Shown one piece after another: positions 34,182 through 43,504 of a stretch of DNA of 64,000 nucleotides (the stretch's first letter is position 1; every line of letters starts with the position of its first letter). The position numbers and the translations under genes are program-made. A model generated the notes under the pieces. The model saw only the letters and a program-made list of their open reading frames with translations. It searched no databases and was not told the DNA's origin. Source of the DNA: VMDH01 sp038108875 (GTDB taxonomy: Bacteria > Pseudomonadota > Gammaproteobacteria > Magnimaribacterales > D2472); NCBI GenBank assembly GCA_038108875.1, contig JAYNII010000001.1, forward strand, positions 1 to 64,000, in the 5' to 3' direction.

Positions 34182-37100
34182 ATGAATAAATTACTCAATA
34201 ATTATTTCTTAGCAATTTTATTAACTTTTAGTTTTTCATTAGTTGTAGTTGCTCAAGAGGAAGAAGAGGTTGTCAATTCCACAGAAGTTTCTACTGAAGT
34301 TACTGATGTTGATGAAGACGTGGAAGAAGTTATTGTTACTGGATCTCGTATTAAGCGAAGCCCTTACACAACATCCCAACCAGTCGTCACTATTAGTGGG
34401 GTTGAGTTTGATGAAAGAGGGTACGCCAATGCAGCAGACGCACTGTTTGATCTTCCATCAGTTTTTGTTTCTGCTAGTCCTAGCGGTGACCAGGGTGGAC
34501 TCGTGGCAGGACAAAGGATTGCCAATAACTTTGGCTTAGGTTCTGGTAGAACAGTTACGCTCATTAATGGTAGAAGATTTGTGAGCTCCCAGCCTCTTTC
34601 CTATGGCAGCGCAGCTACAGGAGCAGTTGACCTTAACAATATTCCCTCAGCATTGATTGACAGAATTGAAGTCATGAACTCAGGTGGTTCTGCTGTTTAT
34701 GGTTCTGATGCAATTGCTGGAGTAATTAACTATATCCTTAAAAGAGATTACGAAGGCGCTGAAGTAAGCGTCAATTACAATGACGTGTATGATGGTGCAA
34801 CCGCAGATAAATCTATTCAGTTAACTGTTGGTGTGAACTCTGCAGATGGTAGAGGTAATGTTACTTTTGCCTTCCAAAGAGAAGAAACAGGCGATGTTTA
34901 TTACGGTGACATAGGCAGACTTTCAAGATGCGAACGTGCACTAAGAGCTAGAGATTTTACAGGACCTAGTTACCAACAGAGATACTACAAACTTGGCACC
35001 AGAAACCCTCGTGGTACGGGCACCATAGACCAACCTCCTTGTGTTACTCTTGGCTACCTTCCCTTTGAAGGCAGGGCTTTTACTACTAACTTAGGAAGTA
35101 GAATTGGTGGTAAAGCTTGGGCGTTTGATGAAAACGGTGATCCTTTTGTAATAGATTTTGGTACAGATTATGGTAGTGGTTTCTTTAACTGGGGAGGTAA
35201 TTTACTTCCAGGTTATGGTGACAACCAAACTTACAGATCAGGTTATGATAGAACTAACGTATCTGTTTTTACTACCTATGAGCTAGCAGAAGGCCTTACC
35301 TTCTTTATGGATGTTTACAGAAATAAAGTTAACGCCTTTGAAAATGGTGATGCTACAGCTGGTCCATACTCTTACTATGGATTCGCTGCTTTTGATGAAG
35401 CAAGCTATTACTACCATCCTATAGTTATTACAAGAGATAACCCTTATGTAACAGATGCTACTGGTGCGTGGATGGATCAATATGGTTTGACTAAGTTTAT
35501 GGTTCAAAAAACTTATAGAGATTTCTATAAAGAATGGGATTACAGAGGTGCCCCAGTAGATTCTGATAATAGTGTTGAATCAACTGTAATTGGATTTGAA
35601 GGAGATTTTCAAGCAATAGATAGAAATTTTGCATGGGATGCTTCCTATACTGTTGGACAAGTTGATCTCTTAGACAGAGGATACGATATCAATACCAATA
35701 GATTTGTCATGGCAACCGATGTTGGTATTAATCCTGCTACTGGACTTCCGGATTGTAAGATGAACTACGTGCCAAATTACGACTATGGTTTTGTATACTC
35801 AACTCAGCCCTCATCTATATTAGAGGTTCTAGGTTATTCAACACTGGGCGCTCCTGGTGCTGCCGGGATGCCTGGTGATTGTGCCCCTCTAAATGTAATG
35901 GGATTTGGTGCTGCATCTGACGAGGCTATTGCTTACATCATGACTGATAGCTTCAGGGCTGCCAGAATTAAGCAAGAAATTTATGCCTACAACTTTAGCG
36001 GAGATGTGTATGAGCTACCAGCCGGTACTCTTAAATTTGCTGTAGGGCTTGAAAAGAGAAAAGATTCTGGTTTCTTTGATGGCAGTGATATTCAAAATAT
36101 TGGTTTAACCAGATCCGCTGCTAGAGGCGATATGGAAGCTGACGTAAGAATTGATGAAGAATATTATGAAATTTCTTTGCCTCTTGTCTCTAGAGATATG
36201 GGACTGGCTTGGAATGGCTGGGGTATCTTGGATTTACGAGTTGATTATTCCTACAGAGATATTGATCATTCTTCTGCTGGTAACTACGACGTTGATGCAT
36301 TGAATATGTACTGGCAAGTTAGTGATGAGTTAGCACTAAGAGCAGGATCTCAAACAGCTGTAAGATCACCAGATCTTTCAATTGCTCTTATGCCTCAACA
36401 AACATCATTTTCAACAGCTGCTGACCCTTGTGACTATAGATACATAGACACAGGTAGAAACCCCACAGTTAGAAGAGCTAATTGTGAAGCTGAAGGTTTA
36501 GGAAATAACTTTGTTTCAACTGTTGTAAATGCTACCGCTAAAGGTCTGAATGGAGGTAATCCAAATCTACTTAATGAGCTTGGTGATACTGAGTCGATTG
36601 GTCTTATTTACACACCATCATGGACAGAAAAATTCATTCCTGGAACTATTCAATTTGCTGTGGATTTAATAAAGATTGAAATTTCAGATACAGTTGAATC
36701 TTTTGGACTAGGTGCAAATATGAATGCTTGTTATGACTTTCAGTCTGGAAGAGAGAAGTATTGTTCAACCTTTACCAGAGGTCCTGATGGACAAGTTACT
36801 TTCTTCACAGCAGGTTATAACAATGCTGGGGTTAGAAAGTTCGAAACATATATCTACAATTTAGATTATGGCGTCGAAGTTTCTGACTTAGCTGCTGCTT
36901 GGTTTGGTAAAGACGGATCAATTGATAGAGGTTCACTCGCTATAAGATACAGAGCGTTTAATCAGAAGGCATTTGAATCTGCAGCAACGAGTGTTCCTGA
37001 TGATCTAGTTGATTTTACTGGTCAATACGACGAGCCAGAGTGGTTGTATGATATTTCTGTAAGTTACTCTTACAATAAATGGTCTGGCTACTATCAAGCT

Positions 37101-37361
37101 GATTTTACCTCAGGCGGTAAGATTAATATTAATCAACAGTATGATGATCAATACCTTGACTTTGATGGTAATCCAATCGATGAATACAAAGGCTACTTTA
37201 TGGATAGTGTTGGTCTGCTATATAGACCAACTGACAAGTTACTCTTAAGATTAAATGTGAATAATCCATTCGGCCTAGATGGTTCTGAAGGTAGATTTAC
37301 TGAAGAGCAAGGCTTATTATTCTCAAGAAGTATAAACTTTGGGTTAAAGTACTCCTTGTAA
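34182..37361 (+). CDS. TonB-dependent receptor, large
   Basis: I chose the ATG at 34182 (1059 residues) because AGGGA precedes it and a good signal peptide follows (LNNYFLAILLTFSFSLVVVA); an ATG 30 bases upstream would add charged residues. After an acidic spacer comes the plug (VEEVIVTGSRIKRSPYTTSQ, then SGRTVTLINGRRFVSS and RIEVMNSGGSAVYGSDAIAG). The barrel carries long loops with paired Cys residues and ends in FGLKYSL. The plug start resembles that of the duplicated pair. Ligand unknown. Confidence 0.94.
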   Translation: MNKLLNNYFLAILLTFSFSLVVVAQEEEEVVNSTEVSTEVTDVDEDVEEVIVTGSRIKRSPYTTSQPVVTISGVEFDERGYANAADALFDLPSVFVSASPSGDQGGLVAGQRIANNFGLGSGRTVTLINGRRFVSSQPLSYGSAATGAVDLNNIPSALIDRIEVMNSGGSAVYGSDAIAGVINYILKRDYEGAEVSVNYNDVYDGATADKSIQLTVGVNSADGRGNVTFAFQREETGDVYYGDIGRLSRCERALRARDFTGPSYQQRYYKLGTRNPRGTGTIDQPPCVTLGYLPFEGRAFTTNLGSRIGGKAWAFDENGDPFVIDFGTDYGSGFFNWGGNLLPGYGDNQTYRSGYDRTNVSVFTTYELAEGLTFFMDVYRNKVNAFENGDATAGPYSYYGFAAFDEASYYYHPIVITRDNPYVTDATGAWMDQYGLTKFMVQKTYRDFYKEWDYRGAPVDSDNSVESTVIGFEGDFQAIDRNFAWDASYTVGQVDLLDRGYDINTNRFVMATDVGINPATGLPDCKMNYVPNYDYGFVYSTQPSSILEVLGYSTLGAPGAAGMPGDCAPLNVMGFGAASDEAIAYIMTDSFRAARIKQEIYAYNFSGDVYELPAGTLKFAVGLEKRKDSGFFDGSDIQNIGLTRSAARGDMEADVRIDEEYYEISLPLVSRDMGLAWNGWGILDLRVDYSYRDIDHSSAGNYDVDALNMYWQVSDELALRAGSQTAVRSPDLSIALMPQQTSFSTAADPCDYRYIDTGRNPTVRRANCEAEGLGNNFVSTVVNATAKGLNGGNPNLLNELGDTESIGLIYTPSWTEKFIPGTIQFAVDLIKIEISDTVESFGLGANMNACYDFQSGREKYCSTFTRGPDGQVTFFTAGYNNAGVRKFETYIYNLDYGVEVSDLAAAWFGKDGSIDRGSLAIRYRAFNQKAFESAATSVPDDLVDFTGQYDEPEWLYDISVSYSYNKWSGYYQADFTSGGKININQQYDDQYLDFDGNPIDEYKGYFMDSVGLLYRPTDKLLLRLNVNNPFGLDGSEGRFTEEQGLLFSRSINFGLKYSL

Positions 37362-37378
37362 GTAATAATTCATAGATA

Positions 37379-37408
37379 AAAAAAGGGAGGCATTTGCCTC
37401 CCTTTTTT
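37379..37408. terminator. Bidirectional terminator between convergent genes
   Basis: AAAAAAGGGAGGCA / TGCCTCCCTTTTTT is a near-perfect palindrome with A- and T-runs on both sides. It lies between the 34182 TBDR and the convergent SnoaL-like gene and can serve both. Confidence 0.9.
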
Positions 37409-37413
37409 ATTCA

Positions 37414-37809
37414 TCAGGATAAAGAGAGGTTATTCTGATAGACCAAATTAAAGTTTCTTTCTAGTAAGAACCATTGTGATTCATTATCTTGGATGAGAGT
37501 ATCTGTATAAATAATTCCCATATCAAGCATAGTTTTGTCTTCATTTCTAATGTGCGATGCCACGCAATAACAACTGCCTTTAATAGATGCATCAGTAGAT
37601 TCTAGAATTTCTATATTTGAAACTTTGTGTAATGTGGCATCAAAGTAATGAAGTTGGTTTAAAGATTCAATAAAATTATCTAAGCCCTTGATATCGAAGG
37701 CTCCACTCAATACAAATTCTTTATGTAGAATTTCATTGAGTTTTATGAAATTTCTAGAGTCTATAAGAGAGGCGTACTTAACAACAATTCGTTCGTAAAT
37801 CTCTTTCAT
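37414..37809 (-). CDS. SnoaL/NTF2-like protein
   Basis: A 131-residue protein with the NTF2-like cone-fold pattern: an N-terminal helix (YERIVVKYASLIDSRNFIKLNE), then a strand region (FVLSGAFDIKG) and a curved sheet ending WFLLERNFNLVYQ. Members are lyases, isomerases or ligand-binding proteins, often next to oxidoreductases. The start overlaps the LLM gene stop by four bases, so the two are coupled. No catalytic set can be assigned. Confidence 0.72.
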   Translation of the reverse strand: MKEIYERIVVKYASLIDSRNFIKLNEILHKEFVLSGAFDIKGLDNFIESLNQLHYFDATLHKVSNIEILESTDASIKGSCYCVASHIRNEDKTMLDMGIIYTDTLIQDNESQWFLLERNFNLVYQNNLSLS

Positions 37810-38702
37810 ATTTCTTCTTTTAGTTTTGCAATTTGTGTCAGAATATTTTTAATACTATCTCTATCTTGAGCAAAATTAATAGGAAAAAATTCTATTTCTC
37901 TTAAGCCGTGTTCATAAGACTTTTCAAATTCTTTTAGGGTTTCAGTTAGATCTGGATAACCTAGATTGTTGGTTTTGGTTGGCAGTTGTCCCCTGATTCT
38001 GGGGGCTTTATTGGAATGAGCAAACGCTTTGGTTAAAAGATTATTGCCTTGCTCAATAAAGCTTCTGCTAGTTTTAATAGGAATCCAACCGTCGCCAAGT
38101 AATGCAATTTTAGCTGCATTTGCTTCGGTCATTTTTATTCCAAATAAGAGAGGTACATTGTTGCCTTGAATTGGTTTTGGATTGCACCAAATATCACTAA
38201 ACTGAAAATGCTTTCCGTGATGGGATACCGGAGATTCAGACCAAAACTTTTTTAAGATTTCCAAGGTCTCCCAAAATAGTTCTTCTCGAACCGTAAAATC
38301 AATACCTGCGGCTTCGTATTCTTCTTTTTGCCATCCCATGCCGACGCCAAGCTCTAATCTTCCGTTTGAAATAACATCAACAGTGGCTACCGTTTTTGCT
38401 AGCAGCGCTGGATTTCTAAGGGGTGTTATAAGAACAGCAGTTGCAAGATGTATTGAAGAGGTATGTGAACCAATCATATTCAATACTGAGAGCGGTTCAT
38501 ACCAAGGAGCTTCAGGGGGAAGGGGGAAATCTCCAAACGGATACTGATCAAGATGCTTACCCATGACCACATGATCAGTGACACTTACGGCATCAAAACC
38601 CAAGCTTTCCGCAATCTTTGCAATTTCAATATAGGATTTAATGTCCTGATTGTAGAAGTTTTCTAAACCAAATAGACCGCAAACTAATTTAATCTTACTC
38701 AT
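37806..38702 (-). CDS. LLM-class (luciferase-like) flavin or F420-dependent oxidoreductase
   Basis: A 298-residue TIM-barrel flavoenzyme. Typical blocks are AESLGFDAVSVTDHVVMG near residue 35, SSIHLATAVLITPLRNPALL and LELGVGMGWQKEEYEAAGID. The last resembles the TIGR03619-like F420-dependent group, but whether the cofactor is F420 or FMN cannot be decided here. It forms a two-gene unit with the SnoaL-like gene. The tRNA-Ala gene starts 74 bases beyond its start on the opposite strand. Confidence 0.85.
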   Translation of the reverse strand: MSKIKLVCGLFGLENFYNQDIKSYIEIAKIAESLGFDAVSVTDHVVMGKHLDQYPFGDFPLPPEAPWYEPLSVLNMIGSHTSSIHLATAVLITPLRNPALLAKTVATVDVISNGRLELGVGMGWQKEEYEAAGIDFTVREELFWETLEILKKFWSESPVSHHGKHFQFSDIWCNPKPIQGNNVPLLFGIKMTEANAAKIALLGDGWIPIKTSRSFIEQGNNLLTKAFAHSNKAPRIRGQLPTKTNNLGYPDLTETLKEFEKSYEHGLREIEFFPINFAQDRDSIKNILTQIAKLKEEI

Positions 38703-38776
38703 AGATCCCTATTAAACTCGTAAATAATTAAAATAGCCACACCCCATAAGTGAATCAGATATAATAATTTTTCTTT

Positions 38777-38852
38777 GGGGCCATAGCTCAGCTGGGAGAG
38801 CGCAACGCTGGCAGCGTTGAGGTCAGGGGTTCGATCCCCCTTGGCTCCACCA
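38777..38852 (+). tRNA. tRNA-Ala (anticodon GGC)
   Basis: The 76 bases fold into a full cloverleaf: acceptor GGGGCCA / TGGCTCC (one G-T pair), D-arm GCTC / GAGC, anticodon stem CAACG / CGTTG with loop CTGGCAG (anticodon GGC, reading GCC and GCU), T-arm AGGGG / CCCCT with loop TTCGATC. The discriminator A and CCA are encoded. A run of six Ts follows shortly after. No integrase or target duplication is nearby. Confidence 0.97.
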
Positions 38853-38913
38853 AGTTTTTTGTTTGCACTCCTTGATGAACAATTTAGAATGGACTTATTT
38901 CTAGGATAAATTT

Positions 38914-40167
38914 ATGTTGCGTTTCATTTTTCTTTCTTTTTTATCAATCTCAATCACTGCAAACGATACTCTCTTGCAGCCTAAATCTATCTTAGACGTA
39001 ACCAATGGAGATTTAATTAATTCCGATGTTCTTATCAGAGATGGAAAAATTGTGGAAATTGGAAAAAATATTAACGTAACAAAAGATACCCAAATTATTC
39101 AACTCAAGGATACAGTATTGGTGCCCGGTCTAATGGATTCCCATGTACATTTAATTGGAGATACCAGTACCAAAGGCTACTCAGCCATTGGGAATTCAAC
39201 TTATTTTTCTACTATTCACGGGGTAAAAAATGCAAAAGACACCCTTATGCGTGGTTTCACTACTGTGCGGATGGTCGGAGCCCCTGAGTTTGCTGATGTT
39301 GCCTTAAAAAAAGCTATCAATGAAGGCACAGTTATAGGTCCAAGATTGATTGTAGCGGGTCCACCTTTGGGAATTTCAGGGGGACACTGCGACTCTAACT
39401 TATTGCCATATTCCAGTGCCGCAACTGAAAAAACTCCCCATCAAATAGTTGATAATCCTTGGGATGCAAGGAAAGCAGTACGCATTAATAGAAAATATGG
39501 TGCCGACTTAATAAAGTTTTGCGCGACGGGTGGTGTTATGTCCAAGAATACAGATGTCAATGCTAAACAGTTCACTTTTGAGGAAATGGAAGCAATTGTG
39601 TCTGAAGCACACAATCATGGAATGAAGGTTGCAGCTCATGCGCATGGGCTTGAAGGCATAAAAACTGCTATCAGGGCGGGTGTAGATTCTCTTGAGCATG
39701 CCAGCTTTATCGATAAAGATACAATACAGCTAGCTATAGAGAAGGGCATTTATCTGTCTATGGATATTTATGTTTCTGATTATATTCTTGGTGAAGGTGC
39801 CAAAAAAGGTATATTAGAAGAGTCGCTAGCTAAAGAGAGAACGGTGGGCAGGATTCAAAGAATGAATTTTAAGCAAGCTGTTGAGGCGGGTGCCAAGATT
39901 ACATTTGGTACAGATGCCGGAATCTTTCCTCATGGAGATAATATAAAACAATTTAGGTATATGGTTGAGTGGGGGATGTCCCCCTTGCAAGCTATCCAGG
40001 CAGCTACGTTAAATACTGCAAGTTTGTTTGGACTTGATACCATCGGTCAAATCAAAGTAGGGTACTCTGCAGATGTTGTAGGTGTTCGAGGAAATCCCCT
40101 AGAAGATATAACATTGTTAGAAGCAATCTCTTTTGTCATGAAAGAAGGAGAAATTGTTTTACAGTGA
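38914..40167 (+). CDS. Exported metal-dependent amidohydrolase (imidazolonepropionase / Xaa-Pro dipeptidase-like)
   Basis: A 417-residue amidohydrolase-superfamily protein with a short signal peptide (MLRFIFLSFLSISITA). The metal-binding set is complete: DSHVHLIG near residue 75, the KFCATGGVMS segment with the bridging-Lys position, AAHAHGLEGI, DSLEHASFI and TFGTDAGIFPHG with the catalytic Asp. This group includes secreted prolidase-like enzymes and cyclic-imide or dipeptide hydrolases. A TAGGAT box 6 bases before the ATG and no Shine-Dalgarno suggest a leaderless start. It is coupled by four bases to the membrane protein downstream. Confidence 0.86.
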   Translation: MLRFIFLSFLSISITANDTLLQPKSILDVTNGDLINSDVLIRDGKIVEIGKNINVTKDTQIIQLKDTVLVPGLMDSHVHLIGDTSTKGYSAIGNSTYFSTIHGVKNAKDTLMRGFTTVRMVGAPEFADVALKKAINEGTVIGPRLIVAGPPLGISGGHCDSNLLPYSSAATEKTPHQIVDNPWDARKAVRINRKYGADLIKFCATGGVMSKNTDVNAKQFTFEEMEAIVSEAHNHGMKVAAHAHGLEGIKTAIRAGVDSLEHASFIDKDTIQLAIEKGIYLSMDIYVSDYILGEGAKKGILEESLAKERTVGRIQRMNFKQAVEAGAKITFGTDAGIFPHGDNIKQFRYMVEWGMSPLQAIQAATLNTASLFGLDTIGQIKVGYSADVVGVRGNPLEDITLLEAISFVMKEGEIVLQ

Positions 40168-40781
40168 TCGAAACGAATCTAATTGCCAAACTAACTTCTC
40201 TGCCTAAAATTCAACAATTTTTGCTTGGCTTTGGATTTTACTTAGTGATATATATTTTCTGGTACGACGTTTTACTGAATCCAATCACAGCGAACAAAGA
40301 TATAGGCAGCTTAATTTTTTTACCGCATGGAGCAAGATTCCTAGTAATAGCTATTTTTGGTTGGATTGGTTTTTGGGCAATATTTTTTGGAGCTTTACTT
40401 GGGCCTTTAATCAATGAGGAGATAGTAAAACTTAACTCCTTACCATGGGAAAATTATTTAAATATTTGGCATAACCTAGAATCATTATCGGGAGCTCTGT
40501 GTGTATTGTTAGTCCTCAGATTTCTTCACTGGGCAAAAATAATTGATCGATGGAGAGGTGACTTATTCATTCATGAGCCTTCCAAACTCATATTAATTAT
40601 TTTTAGCTCAGCCTGTATCAATGGATTGTTAACAAATTTCATTACTTCTCAGTCAAGTCTTGGTGTGGAAACCAGTCCAATAAGAGTGATTAGATATGTT
40701 GCAGGAGATATTGTAGGAGCAACCTATTTGCTTATCTTTTGTTACGTAGGATATAAGCTCTGGTTGCGCTTTATTCGTTAA
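40164..40781 (+). CDS. Integral membrane protein of unknown function
   Basis: A 205-residue protein starting at GTG 40164, which overlaps the upstream stop (GTGA). About five hydrophobic helices are visible, for example FLLGFGFYLVIYIFW, LVIAIFGWIGFWAIFFGALL, ALCVLLVLRFLHW and VGATYLLIFCYVGYKLW. The LIFLPHGARFLV segment between the first two recalls MASE1-like sensory membrane domains, but no output domain follows and I do not assign a function. The end overlaps the convergent flavoprotein gene by four bases. Confidence 0.65.
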   Translation: MIETNLIAKLTSLPKIQQFLLGFGFYLVIYIFWYDVLLNPITANKDIGSLIFLPHGARFLVIAIFGWIGFWAIFFGALLGPLINEEIVKLNSLPWENYLNIWHNLESLSGALCVLLVLRFLHWAKIIDRWRGDLFIHEPSKLILIIFSSACINGLLTNFITSQSSLGVETSPIRVIRYVAGDIVGATYLLIFCYVGYKLWLRFIR

Positions 40782-42907
40782 TGCATTTGAATTAATTCGT
40801 TGACCTTATCTCTAGCTCCCCATATTGCTCCGTGAATATAACCTGCAGCATCTGCATCACCAATTCTGCTAAAAGAAATATTAGCTGTTCTCAATTCTTC
40901 AACTAATACATTGTTGCTTTCGGTTCCAATGGCAATAATGACTTGCTCAGAAAAAACTGATTGCTGGCAACCATCTATACTGAAAGTTACTTGATTTTTC
41001 TTGATTTCCAAGTCCTCACATTTTCGATGAATAGTAGCTCCATGTTCTAATAATAAGTGCACCACTCTTGATCTTCTTACGATACTTAGATTCTTACCAA
41101 GATTTTCTGAGGGTTCCAAAACGGTTATCTTCCTTCCTCTTTCTTGTAAAAATTCTGCCAATTCTAGTCCGACCAAGTCGCCTCCAATGATCACAATATT
41201 TTTCTGCAAAGGCATCCAGAGCTTGCTAAAAAATCTCATGGCATTCAAATTAGATAACAATCCCAGTAGCCTTCCGCTCGCTAATACAATCTTCGTTAAA
41301 GGGTTAAAGGACTTATTTTTGGGCGCGGGTCCAAACAAAAGACCTCTTAGCTCTTCTCCATCAAGTACGTGGTTTTGCTCCTTGCCTTTAATTTCTGGAG
41401 CATTCCTTATTGCCCCTGTGGCAAGAATTACATGATCGGGGGCCAACTCTTTAATTTCTTGAATGGAGGCTATTTTGTTCTTTATAACGACAATTCCCAG
41501 ATTGCTTAGCGTCTTATCAAAATAGGATATAAGATGTTGATTGGGTTCATAAGCCAAAGCCGCAATATTAAGAGTTCCACCTAATTGATTGCTTTTTTCC
41601 CATAATGTTACTTGATGTCCTGCATGTGCTAGCCTTCTAGCGCTCTCCATTCCAGCGGGTCCAGCACCAACAATTAAAAAATGTTTATTCTTGTTAGTGG
41701 CAATAATATTTTTTTGTCTAAACTCATTGCCCATGTCAGCATTTACAGCGCAACACATAGGTTGATTGATAAAAATTTTGCTAACGCAAATATAGCAATA
41801 TATGCAGGGTCTAATGAGTTCAAGTTGATTGTTAATAACTTTATTAGGGAGTTGAGGATCGGCCAACAGTTTTCGTCCCATCACCACAAAGTCAAAATGA
41901 TTTTGATTGATTCCTTCATTAGCTTTATCTATTTCAATCCTTCCTACCGCTAGAATTGGGATATCGACATGAGCTTTAGCCTGTCTTGCAAATTGTATAA
42001 ATCCACCCGGTTCATGGACTAAAGGAGCTTCGGTAAACGCAATGCCTTTTGCAGGGTTTCCGTAAGAGCTTACATCAATAGCATCGGCTCCAGCTTTCTC
42101 AGCAAGCTTAATTGTTGTTAGAAAATCTGATTCGCTAATGCCTCCTTCAATTCTATATTCTTTAGCATCTAACCTTACAATTATAGGGAGCTTATGTGCC
42201 GTGACTCTTTTAACCTCTTGAATCACTTGCACGAGAAACTTGGCTCTATTCTCTGCAGAACCTCCGTATTCATCGTCCCGGACATTTACCGCAGGAGATA
42301 AAAAACTAGAAATTAAGTAACCATGCCCCGCATGAAGTTCAATCGCATCAAATCCTGATCTTTGGGCAATGACAGCAGCTTGACCAAAATTTTGGATTTC
42401 TTTTTGAATCTCTTCTTTGCTCATGACATGGTACCTGGGGCCTTTACCATCTGGCCCAGCTGCTTTTACAAAATTTGAAATTTCTTCTGAAGTAAGCAAT
42501 CCAAACATGTCACTTCTTGTTCCCTTGGGAATCGATGGGACCGGAATACTTCTCCCCGCGGCTACATCTTCTTGAGATATTTTACCGCTGTGATTGAGTT
42601 GTGCTGCAACTTTGCAATCGTAACGGTGTATCTCTGAAGTAAGTTTAGTTAAGTCTGGGATAAAGCTTTCATTAGAAAAACCTAACATGTTTGGCATCGA
42701 TGCCCCGGATGGCCAAGTGGTTGCAGAGGTTTCCATAATAATTAAACCAACGCCGCCTTTGGCTCTCTCTATGTAATATTCTCTTAATCTTTCGCCAGCT
42801 TTTCCAGTTTCATCCGCGAAATTTGAACCCATAGGAGCCATGACAAATCGATTTTTTAAATACAAAGATCCTATCTTTCCAGGTTTAATTAGGTGTTCTA
42901 GTTTCAT
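40778..42907 (-). CDS. NADH:flavin oxidoreductase / 2,4-dienoyl-CoA reductase-like iron-sulfur flavoprotein
   Basis: A 709-residue protein with FadH/trimethylamine-dehydrogenase architecture. An N-terminal old-yellow-enzyme FMN barrel (about residues 1-360) has FVMAPMGSNFADETG, QLNHSGK and DAIELHAGHGYLISSFLSP. An iron-sulfur motif follows (CIYCYICVSKIF...MCC, spacing C-x2-C-x2-C, like trimethylamine dehydrogenase). Then come an FAD domain (FLIVGAGPAGMESARRLAHA) and an NAD(P) domain (IVIIGGDLVGLELAEFLQ). It probably reduces an enoyl or dienoyl substrate, perhaps a CoA ester or steroid-like enone; the exact substrate is unknown. It is divergent from the SnoaL-like gene, 51 bases apart. Confidence 0.9.
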   Translation of the reverse strand: MKLEHLIKPGKIGSLYLKNRFVMAPMGSNFADETGKAGERLREYYIERAKGGVGLIIMETSATTWPSGASMPNMLGFSNESFIPDLTKLTSEIHRYDCKVAAQLNHSGKISQEDVAAGRSIPVPSIPKGTRSDMFGLLTSEEISNFVKAAGPDGKGPRYHVMSKEEIQKEIQNFGQAAVIAQRSGFDAIELHAGHGYLISSFLSPAVNVRDDEYGGSAENRAKFLVQVIQEVKRVTAHKLPIIVRLDAKEYRIEGGISESDFLTTIKLAEKAGADAIDVSSYGNPAKGIAFTEAPLVHEPGGFIQFARQAKAHVDIPILAVGRIEIDKANEGINQNHFDFVVMGRKLLADPQLPNKVINNQLELIRPCIYCYICVSKIFINQPMCCAVNADMGNEFRQKNIIATNKNKHFLIVGAGPAGMESARRLAHAGHQVTLWEKSNQLGGTLNIAALAYEPNQHLISYFDKTLSNLGIVVIKNKIASIQEIKELAPDHVILATGAIRNAPEIKGKEQNHVLDGEELRGLLFGPAPKNKSFNPLTKIVLASGRLLGLLSNLNAMRFFSKLWMPLQKNIVIIGGDLVGLELAEFLQERGRKITVLEPSENLGKNLSIVRRSRVVHLLLEHGATIHRKCEDLEIKKNQVTFSIDGCQQSVFSEQVIIAIGTESNNVLVEELRTANISFSRIGDADAAGYIHGAIWGARDKVNELIQMH

Positions 42908-42958
42908 TTAAGTAAGGCATAATTAATAAGTTACTACATTGTAATTCAGGAGCTAAAA

Positions 42959-43504
42959 ATGGAAAGACTATCTGATGAGATACAAAAACTTATCGACAAA
43001 GAGGCTATTAGGGATTTAGTGAATATTTATTGCAGAGCTGCAGATAGACACGATCATGTATTGATGCGATCTTTGTATCATGAAGATGCTACCGATGACC
43101 ACGGAGTATTTTTTAAAGGCAGCGCTAAGGAATTTATTGCACTTCTTCCCAGTATTCAAAAAGACATGTTGATTCTCCATCATAATGTTACAACCCATAA
43201 CATTGAATTTATTTCGGATACTAAGGCAGAGGGTGAAACTTATATACTGGCATTTCATCAAGTTCAAGGCGAGGCCCATGCCTTTGATGTGCTTATCGGT
43301 GGGAGATATTTTGATGTGTATGAGAAACGTCAGGGTAATTGGAAGTTTCTCTCTCGAGCAGTTGATGCTGATTGGGTTTATACTTCAGATCCAACCAGGG
43401 TAGATTTTGAGCATCCCATGGTGCAGGGCTGCCATAGAGGTGTTCCAGGCAACCAAGATCCTTTGTATAGGGTTCTAAAGCATGCGAAGTTTTTAGCTAG
43501 TTAG
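42959..43504 (+). CDS. SnoaL_4 / NTF2-like family protein
   Basis: A 181-residue cone-fold protein of the SnoaL_4 type, which includes scytalone-dehydratase- and bile-acid-dehydratase-like enzymes. The pattern LIDKEAIRDLVNIYCRAADR followed by LYHEDATDDHG is characteristic, with Tyr, Asp and His at positions used for catalysis in active members. The His pair in LHHNVTTHNIEF and the DVYEKRQGNWKF strand also fit. A good AGGAG lies 7 bases upstream. Its place beside an enone reductase and ring oxygenases makes a dehydratase or isomerase role possible. Confidence 0.8.
   Translation: MERLSDEIQKLIDKEAIRDLVNIYCRAADRHDHVLMRSLYHEDATDDHGVFFKGSAKEFIALLPSIQKDMLILHHNVTTHNIEFISDTKAEGETYILAFHQVQGEAHAFDVLIGGRYFDVYEKRQGNWKFLSRAVDADWVYTSDPTRVDFEHPMVQGCHRGVPGNQDPLYRVLKHAKFLAS

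Noticed and set aside
38777..38852. tRNA-Ala as an integration site for a genomic island
   Set aside because: No integrase and no second copy of the tRNA 3' end seen in the window.
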